This document shows positions 26,099 to 34,994 of a DNA stretch of 64,000 nucleotides, piece after piece (the first letter of the stretch is position 1; every line of letters begins with the position of its first letter). The position numbers were made by a program, and so were the translations under genes. The notes below the pieces were generated by a model. It searched no databases and was not told the origin of the DNA. It saw only the letters and a list, made by a program, of their open reading frames with translations. The stretch lies in assembly GCA_018970395.1 (NCBI GenBank), contig JAGWWM010000006.1, forward strand, positions 20,969 to 84,968. The letters run 5' to 3'. The stretch comes from Bacteroidota bacterium. Lineage in GTDB: Bacteria > Bacteroidota > Bacteroidia > Chitinophagales > Chitinophagaceae.

Positions 26099-28309
26099 AT
26101 GGAAGTTACTGTTCAAACCGCGAAGCAACTACGATTAACAGAAGAAGAATTTGATTTAATTCAGAAAATGCTGGGCCGGATGCCCAATTTCAATGAACTC
26201 TGTGCCTTCAGTGGCATGTGGAGTGAGCATTGCAGTTATAAAAATTCCATCAAATGGCTGAAGACGCTGCCTCGTGAAGGCGGAAGAATGCTCGTGAAGG
26301 CCGGAGAAGAGAATGCAGGTCTCATGGATATCGGAGAAGGGCTTGGGGTTGTTTTTAAAATAGAAAGTCATAATCACCCTTCCGCCATTGAACCTTTTCA
26401 GGGTGCCGCTACCGGAGTGGGAGGAATTCACCGCGATATTTTTACCATGGGAGCGCGTCCTATTGCGGCATTAAACTCTCTTCGCTTTGGTAATTTATCT
26501 GCTGCTAAAACCCAGCACCTGCTCGAAGGGGTGGTGCATGGGATTGGTCATTACGGCAATTGTTTCGGAGTACCAACGGTAGGAGGGGAAGCCTACTTCG
26601 AATCCTGCTATCACACCAATCCGCTTGTGAATGCGATGAGTGTAGGCATTGTAAAAGCCGGAGAAACGGTTTCTGCTACTGCGGAGGGTATTGGTAATCC
26701 GGTTTTTTTTGTGGGTAGTGCAACGGGTAAAGACGGCATTGGCGGTGCGAGTTTTGCCAGCGCAGATATTACTGAAGAGAGCGCGGAAGAATTACCTGCT
26801 GTTCAGGTAGGCGATCCTTTTCAGGAAAAGAAACTGCTTGAAGCTTGTTTGGAAGTTATTCAAACGGGCGCGGTCGTTGGGATGCAGGATATGGGGGCGG
26901 CGGGAATCATTTGTTCTACAGCTGAAATGAGTGCCAAAGGTGGGGTGGGTATGCGCATTGATCTGGATAAAGTGCCTACCCGTCAAAAAAATATGAAGAC
27001 CTGGGAGTTGCTCTTGAGTGAAAGTCAGGAGCGTATGTTGATGGTGGTTGAAAAAGGGAAAGAAGCTTTGGTAAAAGCGGTCTTTGAGAAATGGGATTTG
27101 CCCTGTTCCCATATAGGTGAGGTTACAGATGACGGATACCTGCGTTTTAATATGTACGGTGAGCTTGAAGCGGAGATACCTGCAGAAGCATTGGTGCTCG
27201 GCGGAGGCGCACCTCAGTATGATCGTGCATATACGGCTCCGGCTTATCTGGAAAAAATGGCTGCTTTCAATATCAGTTCTATACCCGAACCTTCTGATTT
27301 GAAAGCAATAGCAATGCAGCTGGTACAAATCCCGAATATCGCAGGGAAAAGATGGATTTATACCCAATACGACAGTATGGTTGGCGCAGCTAATCTTTTT
27401 ACCAACGCGCCTACAGATGCTCCTTTAGTGTGGATCAAAGGAACCAATCGCGCGCTGGCGGTAACGGTAGATTGCAATAGCCGATATGTGCATGCTGATC
27501 CTTACAAAGGCGCTATGATTGCCGTGAGTGAAGCTGCCCGCAATATTGTTTGTAGCGGTGCCACTCCGTTGGGAGTAACCAATTGTCTCAATTTTGGAAA
27601 TCCCTATGACCCAGAAGTCTATTATCAGTTTGTCAATGCCATTCAGGGAATGGGAGCGGCCTGCCGCAAATTTGACACGCCCGTTACCGGAGGAAATGTA
27701 AGCTTTTACAATCAGAATCCGGATGGTCCGGTGTATCCAACTCCCACCATCGGAATGGTTGGCTTGCTGGAAGATCTGTCGAAAAAAATGACCTTGGATT
27801 TTAAGGAAGCAGGAGATTGGATTGTAATGCTGGGGTCATCAAGAAATGATATCAACAGCAGTGAATACCTTCATAAATTAAAGGGTGTAGAATATAGTCC
27901 TGCTCCTCATTTTGATTTGGAGGAAGAGTATCAGCTACAACAACTTATTCACCAACTGATAGAAAAGGGATATGTGCAATCGGTACATGATATCAGTGAG
28001 GGCGGATTGTTTGTCAATCTGCTCGAGTCTTCCTTTCACGGAGAGAAAGGTTTTGAAGTTACTACCGCAGATGCAACGATTCGTAAAGATGCTTTCTGGT
28101 TTGGTGAAGCACAAAGTAGGGCAGTTGTAACGGTTCGCCCTGATCAACTGGACGCATTGAAGCAGGTGGCAGGCAATCATCCCTATACCGTGCTGGGAAG
28201 AGTAACCAACGGAGAGGTCAGAGTGGATGCTGAAACTTGGGGTGAGATTGATACGTGGAAAAAGCTCTACGAAGAAGCATTGGAAAAGATAATGGGAGTC
28301 ATTGTGTAA
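26099..28309 (+). CDS. purL: Phosphoribosylformylglycinamidine synthase subunit PurL
   Basis: The protein has 736 residues from the ATG at 26099. PurL is the ATP-dependent synthetase half of FGAM synthase, the fourth step of de novo purine synthesis. Signatures are FNELCAFSGMWSEHCSYKNS, FKIESHNHPSAIEPFQGAATGVGG (catalytic His and nucleotide site), RPIAALNSLRFG, VPTVGGEAYF, GMQDMGAAGI and VTGGNVSFYNQ. The length of about 740 marks the short form, which needs separate PurQ and PurS. PurQ is encoded at 36864, and I find no purS in the window. An in-frame TTG at 26081 is rejected because it lies in the promoter. Confidence 0.95.
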   Translation: MEVTVQTAKQLRLTEEEFDLIQKMLGRMPNFNELCAFSGMWSEHCSYKNSIKWLKTLPREGGRMLVKAGEENAGLMDIGEGLGVVFKIESHNHPSAIEPFQGAATGVGGIHRDIFTMGARPIAALNSLRFGNLSAAKTQHLLEGVVHGIGHYGNCFGVPTVGGEAYFESCYHTNPLVNAMSVGIVKAGETVSATAEGIGNPVFFVGSATGKDGIGGASFASADITEESAEELPAVQVGDPFQEKKLLEACLEVIQTGAVVGMQDMGAAGIICSTAEMSAKGGVGMRIDLDKVPTRQKNMKTWELLLSESQERMLMVVEKGKEALVKAVFEKWDLPCSHIGEVTDDGYLRFNMYGELEAEIPAEALVLGGGAPQYDRAYTAPAYLEKMAAFNISSIPEPSDLKAIAMQLVQIPNIAGKRWIYTQYDSMVGAANLFTNAPTDAPLVWIKGTNRALAVTVDCNSRYVHADPYKGAMIAVSEAARNIVCSGATPLGVTNCLNFGNPYDPEVYYQFVNAIQGMGAACRKFDTPVTGGNVSFYNQNPDGPVYPTPTIGMVGLLEDLSKKMTLDFKEAGDWIVMLGSSRNDINSSEYLHKLKGVEYSPAPHFDLEEEYQLQQLIHQLIEKGYVQSVHDISEGGLFVNLLESSFHGEKGFEVTTADATIRKDAFWFGEAQSRAVVTVRPDQLDALKQVAGNHPYTVLGRVTNGEVRVDAETWGEIDTWKKLYEEALEKIMGVIV

Positions 28310-28365
28310 ATGACTTTTATGGCTCATTTTGCCAAATACCATTTTGGTTTTGAGAAAAGACAATC

Positions 28366-29397
28366 ATGACAAAAAAATCACAAATCATTGTTACCGGTGC
28401 GGCAGGTTTCATTGGAAGCTGTATGGTCGGTTGGCTGTTGGAAAATGGATACACCAATATCGTAGTGGTGGATGCTTTCGAAGCTGCCGGTAAATTACCC
28501 AATCTGGCGGGTAAGTCGATCAGCGAAAAAGTAGAGCGTTCTGTTTTTTTTGAATGGTTGCAAAAGTTGCCTGCTCCTCCCGCCTATATCCTTCATTTAG
28601 GAGCGAGAACAGATACGACTGAATTTGACTATAGCATACATCAGCATTGGAATGTGGAGTACACGCAGCAAATCTGGAATTACTGCACCATTCAGCAAAT
28701 CCCGCTCATTTATGCTTCCTCTGCTGCCACTTACGGAGACGGGAGTCTGGGCTATAAAGATGACCATGCCTTACCTTTTCAACTCGAGCCGCTTAATCCT
28801 TACGGCGTATCGAAGAATGAAGTAGATAAATGGATTTTGCATGAAGAAGATCATCCTCCATTCTGGGCGGGATTAAAGTTTTTCAATGTGTATGGTCCGA
28901 ATGAATACCACAAAGGCAGAATGGCTAGTGTAATATGGCATGCGTATAATCAGATTCGTGAAACCGGGAAAGTGCGTTTATTTCGCTCTCATCGTCCTGA
29001 TTTTAAAGATGGATGGCAGTTGCGCGATTTTATTTATGTAAAGGATGTAGTGGAGGTAATTGGATGGTTCATGCAGCAGAGTAATCAAAGGTTGCAAAGA
29101 GGAGAAAGTCTTGACACTAACGAAAGTGTCGGATTTAAATCCGGTTTATATAATTTGGGAACCGGCGCTGCAAGAAGTTTTTATGATCTGGCTGTGGCTA
29201 CTTTTCATGCGCTAGGATTAGCGCCTAATATAGAATTCATAGATATGCCTGAGGACATACGCGATAAATACCAATACTTTACCGAAGCGGATATGCAAAA
29301 ATTACGGCAGGCAGGGTTTATGAAGTCTTTCACTAATCTGGAAGACGGGGTTAAGGATTACGTACAGCACTATCTGGTTAAGGAAAAATATTTGTAA
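28366..29397 (+). CDS. hldD: ADP-L-glycero-D-manno-heptose 6-epimerase
   Basis: This 343-residue extended SDR epimerase interconverts ADP-heptose epimers, the last step in making the heptose of the lipopolysaccharide core. IIVTGAAGFIGSCMVGWLLENGYTNIVVVD is the Rossmann segment, HLGARTDTTE is HldD-specific, and the catalytic pair is in YGVSKNEVDKW. KFFNVYGPNEYHKGRMASV and RDFIYVKDVVEV complete the family pattern. It starts 56 bp after purL on the same strand. Together with kdnAB-kdsA it shows an inner-core-type lipopolysaccharide. Confidence 0.9.
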   Translation: MTKKSQIIVTGAAGFIGSCMVGWLLENGYTNIVVVDAFEAAGKLPNLAGKSISEKVERSVFFEWLQKLPAPPAYILHLGARTDTTEFDYSIHQHWNVEYTQQIWNYCTIQQIPLIYASSAATYGDGSLGYKDDHALPFQLEPLNPYGVSKNEVDKWILHEEDHPPFWAGLKFFNVYGPNEYHKGRMASVIWHAYNQIRETGKVRLFRSHRPDFKDGWQLRDFIYVKDVVEVIGWFMQQSNQRLQRGESLDTNESVGFKSGLYNLGTGAARSFYDLAVATFHALGLAPNIEFIDMPEDIRDKYQYFTEADMQKLRQAGFMKSFTNLEDGVKDYVQHYLVKEKYL

Positions 29398-29411
29398 GGG
29401 TTGATGCTTTA

Positions 29412-30353
29412 TCAGCGAAGCACAATTGCGTCATTGCCAATTTTATGTCCGTTATTATAAATAATTACTTTGTAAGTGCCACCGGTGAGTCGGGTAGTAG
29501 GTTTCCATTCGACCGATACGGGTGAGAAAAGTCCGGGTTTGAAATTTACGGCTATTTTTTTCGTGTATTCTTTTTCTCCTTCTTCCACACTGTTGAATTT
29601 CCCGCTCCCCAGCTCATTGAGGGTAACTATTTTGTCAGAAGGATCAATGATAACAATGAATAATTCTTTTACCGACTCTTTTCCGGCACGACTGTAAACG
29701 TCAAATGTCAGTCTTAATAAGTCTACTTTGTTTGCTTTTGATTTTTGAACTTCCTTGCCGCTTTTTCTGAGATCAAAGGCATTGATTTGAATATTGGAAG
29801 CGAATAGGGTGGCAGCTTCTTCTAATTCAGCTTTGATTTCCGCTTTGGATTTTTCGTTTTCACTGAGTTTTCTCTGAAGATTTTCCTGCTTCGAAATTAA
29901 GATTGATTTGTCATTTTGCAGCTGTAGATTTTCTGCTTTTAATTTTTCAATTTCTGCTACATAGCCGCTTATCTGATTATTGAGCTGCGCGATTAGTTTT
30001 TTTGCTTCTCCCAATTCACGATCCGATTTTATTTGATTGTTCAGAATGCGTTGAATCCGATTTTTCATGGCTGACAGTTCATCGTCTTTTGTCTGTACCA
30101 AACTGTCAAGACTTCTATTCATATTGGTGAGTTCGTCTAATCGCAACAAGGCGGCATTGTATTCAGACTGAAGCGCGTTTCTGGCGCTGTCTGCAGTATT
30201 GATTTTAGCCGTCAATGCTGCTTCATTTTTTTTCGTTTGTGCCTGATCCCAAAAGATATAAATCCAGGATGCAATCAGGGAAATAGTTAAGACGATATAA
30301 AAAAGCTTTTGATTGTCTTTTTGAGGTACGGATGTTGGATTGTAAGGATTCAT
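29412..30353 (-). CDS. Membrane-anchored coiled-coil protein, function unknown
   Basis: The protein has 313 residues from the ATG at 30353. One transmembrane helix near the N-terminus (KLFYIVLTISLIASWIYIFW) is followed by an unbroken coiled coil over about residues 35-175 (heptads rich in L, I, E, K, such as EAKKLIAQLNNQISGYVAEIEKLKAENLQLQ). A C-terminal beta-rich domain follows (LLRLTFDVYSRAGKESVKELFIVIIDP; PVSVEWKPTTRLTGGTYKVIIYNNGHKIG). The layout places the beta domain in the periplasm. An in-frame TTG at 30371 is a poorer start. The type is common in Bacteroidota genomes, but I know no function for it. It is convergent with hldD, 14 bp apart. Confidence 0.8.
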   Translation of the reverse strand: MNPYNPTSVPQKDNQKLFYIVLTISLIASWIYIFWDQAQTKKNEAALTAKINTADSARNALQSEYNAALLRLDELTNMNRSLDSLVQTKDDELSAMKNRIQRILNNQIKSDRELGEAKKLIAQLNNQISGYVAEIEKLKAENLQLQNDKSILISKQENLQRKLSENEKSKAEIKAELEEAATLFASNIQINAFDLRKSGKEVQKSKANKVDLLRLTFDVYSRAGKESVKELFIVIIDPSDKIVTLNELGSGKFNSVEEGEKEYTKKIAVNFKPGLFSPVSVEWKPTTRLTGGTYKVIIYNNGHKIGNDAIVLR

Positions 30354-30512
30354 TGTGTGAGATTTTGGCAAATAAAGTTATATCATACGGTACGGTGTAA
30401 AAATAGGATTTTGATACCCCTGGTCAGAACAATTATCACATCAATGTCATAAAATAAATATAAATCCTTAGGGAAGCATAAGCAATCCGATTCAATTTAA
30501 GGGGGGGGAGGG

Positions 30513-31301
30513 TTAGCTGTTCATCATTGCCGCTACAGCCATGTGGCCGATTTCACCCATGGAAAGGCTGTAATCATTAACGTATAAATCAATGTGTTGC
30601 CTCATGACGTCTTCACTCATTTCCTGTGCGTTTTTCTTTACGAAATCAGGTAACAAGGGGTCGTGTTGTCGCGCATAAATAAGACTATTATGAATCAGCT
30701 GGTTGATGTTGTCCCGTTGCGCTAATATTCTTTTATGAATTACAATGCTGCCCAACGGTATCGGTAATCCTGTTGTTTTTTCCCAGAAGTTACCCAAATC
30801 CATCAAGCGAATCAACCCTTTCTCCTGATAAGTAAATCGGTTTTCATGAATGATGACCCCTGCATCCACCGTATTATTCAAGATGGCAGTTTCAATTTCA
30901 TGAAAAACCATAAACTGTTTGCGTTGAGCGTTAGGAAATGCTTTATTGAAAAGAAAATGAGCAGTTGTGTTTTCCCCGGGGATAGCAATTCTAAGGCTGT
31001 CAATTTCAAGCGAATTGATCTGGTTGGCTATTGCTGTTGTGGTAATAAGCAGCGGACCCACGCCAAGCCCCATTGCACTTCCGCTATCCAGCAGCACATA
31101 GTTTTCTTTTATCAAAGGATATACACCAAAGCTGATTTTAGTAATATCCAATTTTTCGTGCAGTGCCCATTCATTGAGTGTTTGCACATCTTCTAAATGA
31201 AGGGAAACATCTATGTCGTGATGATCTATTTTCCTATTGACCCAGGCGTCGAAAATATAGGTGTCGTTTGGACAGGGGGATATGCCTAGGGAAAATTGCA
31301 T
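30513..31301 (-). CDS. mqnD: 1,4-dihydroxy-6-naphthoate synthase (futalosine pathway)
   Basis: This 262-residue MqnA/MqnD-family protein converts cyclic dehypoxanthinyl futalosine to dihydroxynaphthoate in menaquinone synthesis. LGISPCPNDTYIFDAWV at the N-terminus, DITKISFGVYPL, GSAMGLGVGPLL, IPGENTTAHFLF and DAGVIIHENRFTY follow the MqnD pattern; the last two separate it from MqnA. Its ATG shares a base with the mqnB stop (TGATG), so mqnB-mqnD are translationally coupled. The upstream TTG codon at 31304 is not needed. Confidence 0.93.
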   Translation of the reverse strand: MQFSLGISPCPNDTYIFDAWVNRKIDHHDIDVSLHLEDVQTLNEWALHEKLDITKISFGVYPLIKENYVLLDSGSAMGLGVGPLLITTTAIANQINSLEIDSLRIAIPGENTTAHFLFNKAFPNAQRKQFMVFHEIETAILNNTVDAGVIIHENRFTYQEKGLIRLMDLGNFWEKTTGLPIPLGSIVIHKRILAQRDNINQLIHNSLIYARQHDPLLPDFVKKNAQEMSEDVMRQHIDLYVNDYSLSMGEIGHMAVAAMMNS

Positions 31302-31963
31302 CAATATTTTTTTTGAATATTCATCAATAATTTCAATAACTCCTCATTCAAGTTACTGATCGCTTCTTTCATATTCCACTTCTTCTTATTTCTTTCCGCA
31401 ATATAATTGCTGATCGCTCTAAGTTGAATGAACGGAATCTTTTCCATTCGTGCTACATAGTGCAGGGCAGCACCTTCCATTGATTCAACAATCGGACTGA
31501 ATTGCTGTTCATAGATCCGGACTCTTTTTTTATCGGTCGTTATTTCATTGACTGATATGCCGTTTACTTTTTTCCCTTTAAAAAGTTTTATTAATGCGGT
31601 ATCGTTGGGCAATTTTCCTTTTTTGAAAGGAGGCTGCTCTTCGGGCAACAGTTTTAGATCGAATAAAGTCTTGAGTGTTTTTAACTCCATTACACTTTGA
31701 TCTGCAATGGTTTCATTTTTTACCGCCACTACGGTGGCTAAAGGCATCGATAAATCAAAACAACCTCCAACACCTGCTTGTATGATGCAGTCGGGTCTTT
31801 TTAGATGCAGGTATTTGGTAAGTGCATAGGTGGTTGCAGTGAGACCAATCCCTCCAATCAGCACATCTATATCGGGAATTTGTTTGAGAACTTTTTTATC
31901 CCGAATCGTCTCCATAATCGGAGCAATTTCGATGGGGGTAGCAGCGAGGAGGAGAGAAGTCAT
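31301..31963 (-). CDS. mqnB: Futalosine hydrolase
   Basis: This 220-residue nucleoside phosphorylase-fold enzyme removes hypoxanthine from futalosine. LLLAATPIEIAPIMETI opens the family fold, GIGLTATTYALTKYL and QAGVGGCFDL form the base site, and VESMEGAALHYVARMEKIPFIQLRAISNYI holds the active-site Met-Glu and the C-terminal block. It is the first gene of a two-gene mqnB-mqnD operon. mqnA, mqnE and mqnC are not in the window. The route marks menaquinone synthesis without chorismate-to-isochorismate steps. Confidence 0.92.
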   Translation of the reverse strand: MTSLLLAATPIEIAPIMETIRDKKVLKQIPDIDVLIGGIGLTATTYALTKYLHLKRPDCIIQAGVGGCFDLSMPLATVVAVKNETIADQSVMELKTLKTLFDLKLLPEEQPPFKKGKLPNDTALIKLFKGKKVNGISVNEITTDKKRVRIYEQQFSPIVESMEGAALHYVARMEKIPFIQLRAISNYIAERNKKKWNMKEAISNLNEELLKLLMNIQKKY

Positions 31964-31970
31964 GGGAGAG

Positions 31971-32070
31971 GTTGTTGGTTGTAAGTTGTATGTTGTATGT
32001 TGTATGTTGTATGTTGTATATGTAAAATTAACTATTAACCTCCAACCTATAACCTACAACTTTCAACCTA
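31971..32070. repeat. GTTGTATGTTGTA / CCAACCTATAACC repeat pair
   Basis: The span 31971-32020 is a tandem run of GTTGTAT-like 7-mers. The span 32035-32070 holds the opposite-strand version (CCTCCAACCTATAACCTACAAC), so the two can fold into a long imperfect hairpin. Related stretches lie at 33649-33703, 41121-41146 and 41909-41941. Confidence 0.6.
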
Positions 32071-32077
32071 TTTTTCC

Positions 32078-32085
32078 TATTTTTG
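32078..32085 (+). promoter_or_regulatory. Candidate -7 element (TATTTTTG) of the pterin operon
   Basis: An exact TAnnTTTG match ends 62 nt before the first PTPS ATG, giving an unusually long leader for this window. Confidence 0.5.
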
Positions 32086-32107
32086 CAGACTCAATATTGT
32101 TCATCAA

Positions 32108-32149
32108 GTGCTTCCGCCCAATGCTGTGAAGCGCAAAAAAGTAAAGCAT
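32108..32149 (+). promoter_or_regulatory. Candidate leader pseudoknot covering the start codon of the first PTPS gene
   Basis: GTGCTTC (32108-32114) can pair with GAAGCGC (32128-32134). ATGCT in the loop (32121-32125) is complementary to AGCAT (32145-32149), which includes the first two bases of the ATG at 32148. The linker AAAAAAGTAA joins them. This is an H-type pseudoknot with an A-rich third loop, the architecture of preQ1-I riboswitches. The ligand-contacting cytosine expected just before the 3' stem strand is a U here, so it is not a canonical preQ1-I aptamer. Chance pairing is possible. Confidence 0.3.
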
Positions 32150-32561
32150 GGTTTACTTAACACGACTGGAGCATTTCAATGCTGCACATAAATTAGCCAA
32201 TCCCAACTGGACTAAAGAAAAAAATGAAGCGATGTTCGGGAAATGTGCGAATGAAAACTGGCATGGTCATAATTACGAACTCTTTGTAACCATCAAAGGA
32301 ACGCCCGATCCGGATACAGGATTTCTTTTTGATGTAAAACAATTAAGTGAGCTCATCAAAGTATATGTGATTGATCAGCTGGATCATAAAAACCTCAATA
32401 TAGATGTGCCTTTTTTAGCCGGCAAGATGTGCTCTACGGAAAACCTGGCCATTGCGATCTGGCAACAATTAGCGCCCCATTTGCCGTCTTCCGTACAATT
32501 GCATTGCATCAAACTTTACGAGACGCCCCGCATTTATGTAGAATATTTTGGCGGACAATAA
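32148..32561 (+). CDS. 6-pyruvoyl-tetrahydropterin synthase/QueD family protein, copy 1
   Basis: This 137-residue protein has the family's zinc ligands (H in LEHFNAAHKL; HGHNYEL), the catalytic cysteine in FGKCANENWHGHNYE, and LDHKNLNIDVPF with the His of the catalytic dyad. KLYETPRIYVEYF carries the pterin-anchoring glutamate. GKC-x5-HGHNYE and DHKNLNIDVPF resemble eukaryotic PTPS more than short QueD forms. It acts on dihydroneopterin triphosphate, giving either 6-pyruvoyl-tetrahydropterin or 6-carboxy-tetrahydropterin. A paralogue and folE follow, so the substrate is made in the same operon. Confidence 0.88.
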   Translation: MVYLTRLEHFNAAHKLANPNWTKEKNEAMFGKCANENWHGHNYELFVTIKGTPDPDTGFLFDVKQLSELIKVYVIDQLDHKNLNIDVPFLAGKMCSTENLAIAIWQQLAPHLPSSVQLHCIKLYETPRIYVEYFGGQ

Positions 32562-32613
32562 ACCTTTTCTTTTTCTTTTTGTTTAACTTATCAAAGCCTT
32601 TTGGGCTTAAAGT

Positions 32614-33030
32614 ATGAATACTCGTAAAGTAGCCGTTTACCGTCATGAGCATTTTAATGCTGCTCATCGGTTGCATCAACCCGAATGGTCGGAGGATAAG
32701 AATAGGGAAATATTTGGCAAATGCAATAATCCCTCTTATCACGGACACAATTATGAATTGATTGTGAAAGTGACAGGTGTTCCTGACTCGCTTACAGGTT
32801 ACGTGATGGATTTGAAATTGTTGAGTGACTTGATTAAAGAAACCGTACTGGATCGATTTGATCACAAAAACCTCAATCTGGATACGCAGGAGTTTAAAGA
32901 TCTGAATCCGACTGCTGAAAATATTTGTATCGTTATTTATGACTTATTAAGACCGCATATTCCCGCTGATAAGGAGCTGCAGATTCGTTTGTATGAAACT
33001 CCAAGAAATTTTGTCGAGTATCCGGCTTAA
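32614..33030 (+). CDS. 6-pyruvoyl-tetrahydropterin synthase/QueD family protein, copy 2
   Basis: This 138-residue paralogue of the preceding gene shares its motif order: [66 protein letters not shown]. The zinc histidines and the catalytic Cys and His are intact in both copies, so neither looks dead. The N-terminus is four residues longer and the middle differs, which suggests divergent substrates or products rather than a recent duplication. It starts 52 bp after copy 1 and 14 bp before folE. Confidence 0.88.
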   Translation: MNTRKVAVYRHEHFNAAHRLHQPEWSEDKNREIFGKCNNPSYHGHNYELIVKVTGVPDSLTGYVMDLKLLSDLIKETVLDRFDHKNLNLDTQEFKDLNPTAENICIVIYDLLRPHIPADKELQIRLYETPRNFVEYPA

Positions 33031-33044
33031 TTCAAATTTTAATT

Positions 33045-33641
33045 ATGGCTTATAAAAAAATTGAACAATATGACAGCTCCGTAACTAATGGATTAGTGGA
33101 GCATTACAAAGATGTGTTGCGACTGCTCGATGAAGATGCGGAGCGGGAAGGTTTACAAAAAACACCTGAGCGTGTGGCAAAAGCCATGCAGTATCTGATG
33201 CAGGGCTACCACATGGATGCCAAAGCTATTTTGGAAAGTGCGAAGTTTCATGAAGATGTGAGTGAAATGATTATTGTAAAAGATATTGAGTTGTACAGCA
33301 TGTGCGAGCATCACATGTTGCCATTTTTTGGTAAAGCACATGTTGCCTACATACCTAACGGCGTGATTACCGGTTTAAGCAAAATAGCAAGGGTAGTAGA
33401 TGTGTTTTCGAGAAGATTGCAGGTGCAGGAAAGATTAACCACACAAATACTTGAAGCTATTCGGGATGCATTGAATCCGGTTGGCGTTGCAGTCGTGGTA
33501 GAAGCACAGCATTTATGCATGATGATGCGCGGCGTTCAAAAACAAAATTCGCTCACCACTACTTCGGCCTTTTATGGTCAGTTTGAAAACCAGGCAACAA
33601 GAAGTGAGTTTATGAAGCTGATCTCGAAAAAACTCAGCTGA
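33045..33641 (+). CDS. folE: GTP cyclohydrolase I
   Basis: This 198-residue enzyme turns GTP into dihydroneopterin triphosphate, the precursor for folate, queuosine and biopterin-type cofactors. Zinc ligands appear in [21 protein letters not shown] (Cys and His) and in [17 protein letters not shown] (Cys). [13 protein letters not shown] and [23 protein letters not shown] are family blocks. It is the last gene of the PTPS-PTPS-folE cluster, so the operon supplies and consumes the same intermediate. Confidence 0.96.
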   Translation: MAYKKIEQYDSSVTNGLVEHYKDVLRLLDEDAEREGLQKTPERVAKAMQYLMQGYHMDAKAILESAKFHEDVSEMIIVKDIELYSMCEHHMLPFFGKAHVAYIPNGVITGLSKIARVVDVFSRRLQVQERLTTQILEAIRDALNPVGVAVVVEAQHLCMMMRGVQKQNSLTTTSAFYGQFENQATRSEFMKLISKKLS

Positions 33642-33648
33642 TGAAGTA

Positions 33649-33703
33649 GGTTGGAGGTTGTAAGTTGGAGATTGTGGGTTGGAGGTTGTAAGTTGTAGGT
33701 ATA
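33649..33703. repeat. GTTGGAGGTTGTAAGTTGGAG repeat stretch
   Basis: Imperfect tandem copies of GTTGGAGGTTGTAAG fill the gap after folE. They belong to the same family as 31971-32070 and 41909-41941. Confidence 0.6.
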
Positions 33704-33791
33704 TAAATCAACGTTGTTACGTTTTGATGCTATATTTTTACTAAATCATTTCATGATTATTGTATTGAATAGCGCAACACGTAAAATATAA

Positions 33792-34994
33792 ATGAATCTT
33801 CGTTCCTTGTTTTTTAATCATCTGGCGCAGACATCGCCTGAACCGCTTGCGATTGAAGTAGTGCGAGCGGAAGGTTGCAGGCTTTGGGATGATAAAGGCA
33901 AATCCTATCTCGATTTAATTGGTGGCATCAGTGTTTGCAACATAGGTCATCGTCATCCTAAAGTGATCGAAGCCATTACCCGACAACTGGATCAATACCT
34001 GCACGTAATGGTGTATGGGGAAATGATTCAGCCCCCCCAGGTGCAGTATGCGCAAGCGCTTGCCACTCACTTGCCTTCATCTCTTAACAGTGTTTATTTT
34101 ACCAATTCCGGTTCGGAAGCAACCGAAGGCGCGATGAAGCTGGCTAAACGATTTACGGGAAGAACCGGGATAGTGTCCTTTAAAAACAGTTATCATGGCA
34201 GCACACAGGGCGCGTTGAGTGTGATGGGTGATGAATACTGGCGCAATGCTTTTCGTCCCTTGTTGCCGGATATTATTCATGCGGATTACAATACTCCTGA
34301 GGCTTTGGATTTTATTACAGAAAAAACAGCTTGTGTGATTGCAGAAACCATTCAGGCAGAGCAAGGCGTGAATGCGCCGCTGCAATCGTGGATGCAGTCG
34401 CTTAGAAAAAAATGTACTGAAACCGGAACCCTACTCATATTGGATGAAATACAATGTGGTTTTGGAAGAAATGGCACTTTGTGGGCATTTGAATCATTTG
34501 GAATAGTCCCGGATATTTTATTACTAGGAAAAGCCCTTGGAGGCGGCATGCCGCTGGGCGCTTTCATTGCGGATAAAAAACGGATGGATTGTCTGACCGA
34601 AAATCCCGTACTCGGGCATATCACTACTTTCGGAGGACATCCGGTTTGTTGTGCAGCGGGCAAAGCTGCTTTTGAAGTATTGCTGCAGGAAAATCTAGTA
34701 GCTCAGGTGTATGCGAAGGAGCAGGCTTTAAGAAGCGGCTTGCAACATCCTTTATTGAAATCCATTCGTTCGCGCGGACTCATGATGGCGCTGGAATTTG
34801 AAAGCGAAAAAATTTGTCGAGCTATTATTGCCGATGCGCTGACCGAAGGTTTATTCACCGATTGGTTTTTGTTTGCGCCGCATTGTTTGCGCATTGCTCC
34901 CCCCCTTACGATTACTTTTGAGGAAATTCAAAATGCTTGTACTATCCTAAGAAAAGTGATGGATAATTATTTGGCGAAAAAGAGTGCTGCCTAG
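33792..34994 (+). CDS. Class III PLP aminotransferase, ArgD-like
   Basis: This 400-residue aminotransferase of the acetylornithine/ornithine/4-aminobutyrate group has LIGGISVCNIGHRHPKVIEAI, TNSGSEATEGAMKLAKR (phosphate-binding), SFKNSYHGSTQGALS, LILDEIQCGFGRNGTLWAFE (cofactor Asp) and the PLP lysine in LLGKALGGGMPLGAF. The substrate cannot be read from the sequence; acetylornithine is one candidate, but no arg genes lie near. It is not glutamate-1-semialdehyde aminomutase. It overlaps convergent scpA by 4 bp. Confidence 0.88.
   Translation: MNLRSLFFNHLAQTSPEPLAIEVVRAEGCRLWDDKGKSYLDLIGGISVCNIGHRHPKVIEAITRQLDQYLHVMVYGEMIQPPQVQYAQALATHLPSSLNSVYFTNSGSEATEGAMKLAKRFTGRTGIVSFKNSYHGSTQGALSVMGDEYWRNAFRPLLPDIIHADYNTPEALDFITEKTACVIAETIQAEQGVNAPLQSWMQSLRKKCTETGTLLILDEIQCGFGRNGTLWAFESFGIVPDILLLGKALGGGMPLGAFIADKKRMDCLTENPVLGHITTFGGHPVCCAAGKAAFEVLLQENLVAQVYAKEQALRSGLQHPLLKSIRSRGLMMALEFESEKICRAIIADALTEGLFTDWFLFAPHCLRIAPPLTITFEEIQNACTILRKVMDNYLAKKSAA

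Noticed and set aside
32108..32149. Canonical preQ1-I riboswitch
   Set aside because: The layout is similar, but the conserved cytosine before the 3' strand of the first helix and the usual GG/CC closing pairs are absent; kept only as a candidate pseudoknot.
33792..34994. Glutamate-1-semialdehyde aminomutase (would argue for C5 heme synthesis)
   Set aside because: It is a class III aminotransferase, but its sequence order and motifs fit the acetylornithine/4-aminobutyrate group, and it is not in the heme operon.
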